Part shown: piece after piece, positions 37,942-39,890 of the stretch
How positions within the stretch are numbered: position 1 is the stretch's first letter
How the letters are laid out: the number at the start of each line of letters is the position of its first letter
DNA from: a virus
Length of the DNA stretch: 39,890 nucleotides
Reading direction: 5' to 3' (one strand)
Virus record (IMG/VR): IMGVR_UViG_3300042988_001023
Span: 1 to 39,890 of that record
Made by a program: the position numbers and the translations under genes
The notes under the pieces: model-generated
The model's database searches: none
The model's input: the letters and a program-made list of their open reading frames with translations, nothing else
Told to the model about the DNA's origin: nothing

Positions 37942-38306
37942 TTCTCCACCTCATGCTGGATGCACTCGACAAGCTTGCCGTCGGACATGCGGATTTCTAC
38001 AACTGCGGTGCGGCCACATTTGGCAACAGCGTCTGCCGCTTCGCGCGTGAGATATCCGGGCAACCCACTTGGGTAGACATTCATCCAATAGCTTATCATC
38101 TCAGGGACGTTAATGAGGTCATCGGTGCATTCTCTAGACCTGTAATATTTTCCGTCGGGATAAAAGGTGGATGGTTCCTCATGCCCATCGCCATAGGAAA
38201 TCAGGGCGACAATTTTTTCCCCATCGCAGTCATTGAGGTCCGTGCAGATAATCCGCGCCTTGCGTCCGTCGCGCGTTTGCACAGGCTTTGTCGGATCGAA
38301 TGTCAT
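37938..38306 (-). CDS. Conserved phage protein
   Basis: 122 aa. MTFDPTKPVQTRDGRKARII then CTDLNDCDGEKIVALI and FYPDGKYYRSRECTDDLINV: a beta-rich domain that recurs in phages of Alpha- and Betaproteobacteria. No function known. ATGA overlap on both sides, within the early-left operon. Confidence 0.65.
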   Translation of the reverse strand: MTFDPTKPVQTRDGRKARIICTDLNDCDGEKIVALISYGDGHEEPSTFYPDGKYYRSRECTDDLINVPEMISYWMNVYPSGLPGYLTREAADAVAKCGRTAVVEIRMSDGKLVECIQHEVEK

Positions 38307-38440
38307 TGCGGCCTCCGATTACGCTTCACGCGAGCCGGCTGCTGACGCGGGATAAGGAACGAAAGACCGACGATCCAGGCGCAGGTGAGCGCGAGAAACG
38401 GCAAGGCCATAAAAAAGGCTGCGTATTGATTGGGAGTCAT
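38303..38440 (-). CDS. Small membrane protein, first gene of the early-left operon
   Basis: 45 aa: MTPNQYAAFFMALPFLALTC, AWIVGLSFLIPRQQPARVKR. One membrane span with a basic cytoplasmic tail. GGAGGGAACGACG precedes ATG 38440. It is the first gene after P_L, so it is expressed immediately on induction or infection. Confidence 0.6.
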   Translation of the reverse strand: MTPNQYAAFFMALPFLALTCAWIVGLSFLIPRQQPARVKRNRRPQ

Positions 38441-38472
38441 CGTCGTTCCCTCCACGCGTTTGCGATGGAAGG

Positions 38473-38501
38473 AACCTAAAACCGAAATATCGTTTTGGCA
38501 A
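38473..38501 (-). promoter_or_regulatory. Early-left promoter P_L
   Basis: On the minus strand TTGCCA (38501-38496), 17 bases, TAGGTT (38478-38473). An operator-like site lies in the spacer. The layout parallels P_R at 39207-39235 (TTGCGT, 17 bases, TAGGCT), which supports both. Confidence 0.6.
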
Positions 38502-38532
38502 TCGAAAAATCGTAGTGAGAGCGAAAAAATAT
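38482..38532. promoter_or_regulatory. Left operator region with three repressor-site candidates
   Basis: Three CGAAA-rich sites start at 38483 (CGAAATATCGTT), 38503 (CGAAAAATCGT) and 38522 (CGAAAAAATAT), spaced 20 and 19 bases. The first is a near-palindrome covering the P_L spacer. The same element occurs three times in the cI-cro gap, so these are probably CI/Cro operators in lambda-like triplets. Confidence 0.65.
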
Positions 38533-38534
38533 TA

Positions 38535-38583
38535 CCCCCCCCCCGTTACCTACGTATTTCTACATATTGAGTAGAAGTACGCA
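38535..38583. repeat. C10 tract and imperfect inverted repeat
   Basis: Ten consecutive C (38535-38544) are followed by an inverted repeat with 13-base arms at 38551-38563 and 38571-38583 (core TTCTAC/GTAGAA, two mismatches). It lies just downstream of the repressor gene and could end its transcript or bind a protein; the homopolymer is a hotspot for sequencing or replication slippage. Confidence 0.5.
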
Positions 38584-38634
38584 GCGGGAGCAGGCTATGT
38601 TTCGGGATTATGACTGACTGTGGCGGGCTACAGA

Positions 38635-39153
38635 CTATGCGCGAGAAATTTTTACGCCTTTTGAAATCAGATATTTATGCGTTAGAGATGCTGCAAGAAT
38701 GCGGCGCGCTCGCGCAAACTCCTCAGGAGGTTCGCCGGTTAGAGGTTCTTCGGCGACTCCTCGCACGTACGCAGCAATCTCATCCGCTTCTTCAGCCGAG
38801 AACTTCATCGCCTGAAGAACACCGAGAAGAGCGGCAAACACGGCCGTGAGCGCCTCCTCCGTGTTCCGCTCCGTGATGGCCTGATTCGTTCTTTCCTTTG
38901 GCGGCTTGCCGGTTTTAAGCCAGTTCTCGGTAACGCCAAGGGCTTGAGCTAATTCGACGATAATCGTCGGCTTCTCGGAAAATCCCCGCTCTATTGAGCT
39001 GATCGTGCTGGCTGCTGTCTTGAGCCTGGGGTTTATTTTTCTGACCTGTTTGACCAGGTCCTTTTGTTCCCAGCCTTTTTCCATCCGCGCCTTTGCGACG
39101 CGGTCCCCTAATGTTTCCATCGGCCCAATCTTCTTTTGCTTCAAGGCTTTCAC
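38635..39153 (-). CDS. CI-like phage repressor (HTH, no peptidase domain)
   Basis: 172 aa from a GTG at 39153; ATG 39117 is an alternative. Residues 13-80 are an XRE domain (LGDRVAKARMEKGWEQKDLV, ASTISSIERGFSEKPTIIVE, ALGVTENWLKTG). The C-terminal half is helical (TEEALTAVFAALLGVLQAMK, AEEADEIAAYV) and lacks the LexA/CI serine-lysine peptidase, so induction would not go by simple RecA-stimulated self-cleavage. Divergent from cro, with operator candidates on both sides. Confidence 0.85.
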   Translation of the reverse strand: MKALKQKKIGPMETLGDRVAKARMEKGWEQKDLVKQVRKINPRLKTAASTISSIERGFSEKPTIIVELAQALGVTENWLKTGKPPKERTNQAITERNTEEALTAVFAALLGVLQAMKFSAEEADEIAAYVRGVAEEPLTGEPPEEFARARRILAASLTHKYLISKGVKISRA

Positions 39154-39173
39154 GTCCTAGCACCTCCATCGAA

Positions 39174-39230
39174 CGAAAAAATATCGCTGTGGAAGACGAA
39201 AAACAGTTGCGTAGAACGAAAAGTCGTTTT
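39174..39230. promoter_or_regulatory. Right operator region with three repressor-site candidates
   Basis: CGAAAA sites start at 39174 (CGAAAAAATATCG), 39197 (CGAAAAACAGTT) and 39217 (within AACGAAAAGTCGTTTT, 39215-39230), spaced 23 and 20 bases. The last is a perfect 5 bp palindrome AACGA/TCGTT lying in the P_R spacer. Together with 38483-38532 this makes two triplets flanking the repressor. Confidence 0.65.
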
Positions 39231-39235
39231 AGGCT
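39207..39235 (+). promoter_or_regulatory. Early-right promoter P_R
   Basis: TTGCGT (39207-39212), 17 bases, TAGGCT (39230-39235). The cro ATG at 39242 follows the -10 box after six bases with no ribosome site between, which suggests a leaderless cro mRNA. Confidence 0.6.
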
Positions 39236-39241
39236 CTGTCT

Positions 39242-39466
39242 ATGGACACGACCAAACCAATCGACCTCGTTCTTTCCAAGCTTGGCGGGCAATCGCGTCT
39301 CGCGGAGATGCTCGGCAAGCGCCAGTCAACAGTCGCGTATTGGGTGAAGACGACAGGCATTCCTGCTGAGGCGGCTGTCGCTCTTGAGCGCGCGACGAAT
39401 GGCGAAATACCGCGTTGGGTGTCGCGCCCTGACCTTTGGGAAACCCCATCGGAGGCGGCGGAATGA
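39242..39466 (+). CDS. Cro/YdaS-like regulator
   Basis: 74 aa. VLSKLGGQSRLAEMLGKRQS then TVAYWVKTTGIPAEAAVALE is the YdaS/Cro-type HTH. Divergent from the repressor, first gene under P_R, so it takes the Cro role in the switch. Its stop overlaps the next ATG (ATGA at 39463). Confidence 0.8.
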   Translation: MDTTKPIDLVLSKLGGQSRLAEMLGKRQSTVAYWVKTTGIPAEAAVALERATNGEIPRWVSRPDLWETPSEAAE

Positions 39467-39579
39467 GCAGGCAAAGCTACGTTTATTTCATTAAGCCTGT
39501 CGGCCTTCCTGGGCCAATCAAGATTGGCTTCTCGGTCAACACTCGCGAGCGACTTCTTTCCCTTGGCGCGTGGTCGCCT
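39459..39579. repeat. Right-end copy of terminal repeat block A
   Basis: Identical to 1-121 and discussed there. Here the block runs into a short tail (CAAGAGGCTAAGAGGGCG) and then the winged-helix gene, instead of the full T5orf172 gene. Confidence 0.95.
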
Positions 39580-39609
39580 CAAGAGGCTAAGAGGGCGCTA
39601 AAGAAATGA
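39463..39609 (+). pseudogene. T5orf172 gene cut to 48 codons (right-end version)
   Basis: The first 39 residues equal the left-end T5orf172 protein, then QEAKRALKK and stop. The nuclease-fold core after the first two strands is missing, so it is presumably inactive. Its stop overlaps the next ATG (ATGA at 39606), which keeps translational coupling from cro to the winged-helix gene. Confidence 0.7.
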
Positions 39610-39890
39610 CCTATCCCGACACTCCCGGCTTTGTCCGCACAAGCGCAACATCCAAATCCGCCGCGACGTTCATTGAGCCGTCCGCTGGCACAGTCCGCGC
39701 ATGGGTTCTCAAGGAAATCCGCAAGGCTGGCCAGAAAGGTCTGTCATGTGAGCAGGTGGAGCGCCGCTGCAAGCTTCGCCATCAATCCGCATCCGCCCGC
39801 ATCCGTGAACTTGTGATTGACGGGCTGGTTGAAATCATCGGGACGCGTGAAAACGAGAGCGGCGTTCGGGCGAGGGTTTACGTGGCTGCG
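39606..39890 (+). CDS. Winged-helix protein, continues across the circle join
   Basis: 95 codons here; joining 39890 to 833 adds RAK and a stop, total 98 aa. After a short N-terminus (MTYPDTPGFVRTSATSKSAA), AWVLKEIRKAGQKGLSCEQV, then HQSASARIRELVIDGLVEII and a beta-wing (TRENESGVRARVYV) form a typical wHTH of the phage type. Early P_R gene, likely a regulator. Intact only in the right-end version. Confidence 0.75.
   Translation, partial: MTYPDTPGFVRTSATSKSAATFIEPSAGTVRAWVLKEIRKAGQKGLSCEQVERRCKLRHQSASARIRELVIDGLVEIIGTRENESGVRARVYVAA
39764..39890. repeat. Right-end copy of terminal repeat block B
   Basis: Exact copy of 706-832 and the last 127 bp of the window. Confidence 0.95.

Noticed and set aside
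1-39890. CRISPR array
   Set aside because: No regularly spaced direct repeats of 25-40 bases were seen.

Overview
The window looks like a complete or nearly complete genome of a temperate, short-tailed (podovirus-type) double-stranded DNA phage of about 39 kb. The gene families (VRR-NUC nuclease, DnaA domain IV protein, Gp157 protein, N-acetylmuramidase endolysin, several small conserved phage proteins) and the moderately high GC content most resemble phages and prophages of Alphaproteobacteria, perhaps Rhizobiales; the host is an inference from protein style, not proven. No bacterial chromosomal gene is present. The two ends repeat each other in two blocks (1-121 = 39459-39579; 706-832 = 39764-39890), so the molecule is circular or circularly permuted, with two different versions of the cro-distal region at the two ends.

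Layout, reading the molecule as a circle. The lysogeny switch is at 38.4-39.5 kb: a CI-like repressor (38635-39153, minus) lies between two regions that each hold three operator-like sites. P_R fires right into cro (39242) and across the end join into a winged-helix gene, an HTH gene, a VRR-NUC nuclease, a DnaA domain IV protein, a DNA methylase, a replication protein, a C5-methyltransferase-like protein, small proteins and a NusG-like elongation/antitermination factor (6063). This early-right operon is interrupted by minus-strand insertions (4470-4843, 6666-6969, 8138-8650) and by an HTH-nuclease gene (7078) with its own palindrome-covered promoter.

The late operon (8.7-31.5 kb, plus) holds small and large terminase, P22-type portal, head-decoration-like genes, scaffold, N4 gp56-type major capsid protein, P22 gp4- and gp10-like head-completion proteins, tailspike, three ejection-type proteins (one with a lytic transglycosylase domain), an HNH-AP2 endonuclease, His-rich and repeat-rich tail fibres, then a lysis cassette (N-acetylmuramidase, several membrane peptides, nested i-/o-spanin genes, holin candidates) containing a structured-RNA candidate.

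The early-left operon (38.4 down to 31.4 kb, minus) is driven from P_L and carries a Gp157 protein, an SSB-like protein, HNH endonucleases (one truncated), many small unknown proteins, an excisionase-like protein and a tyrosine integrase, ending convergent with the late operon. Most neighbours are coupled by ATGA, TAATG, GTGA or TTGA overlaps, which fixes many start codons. Start sites and functions were read by eye; no database search was possible.
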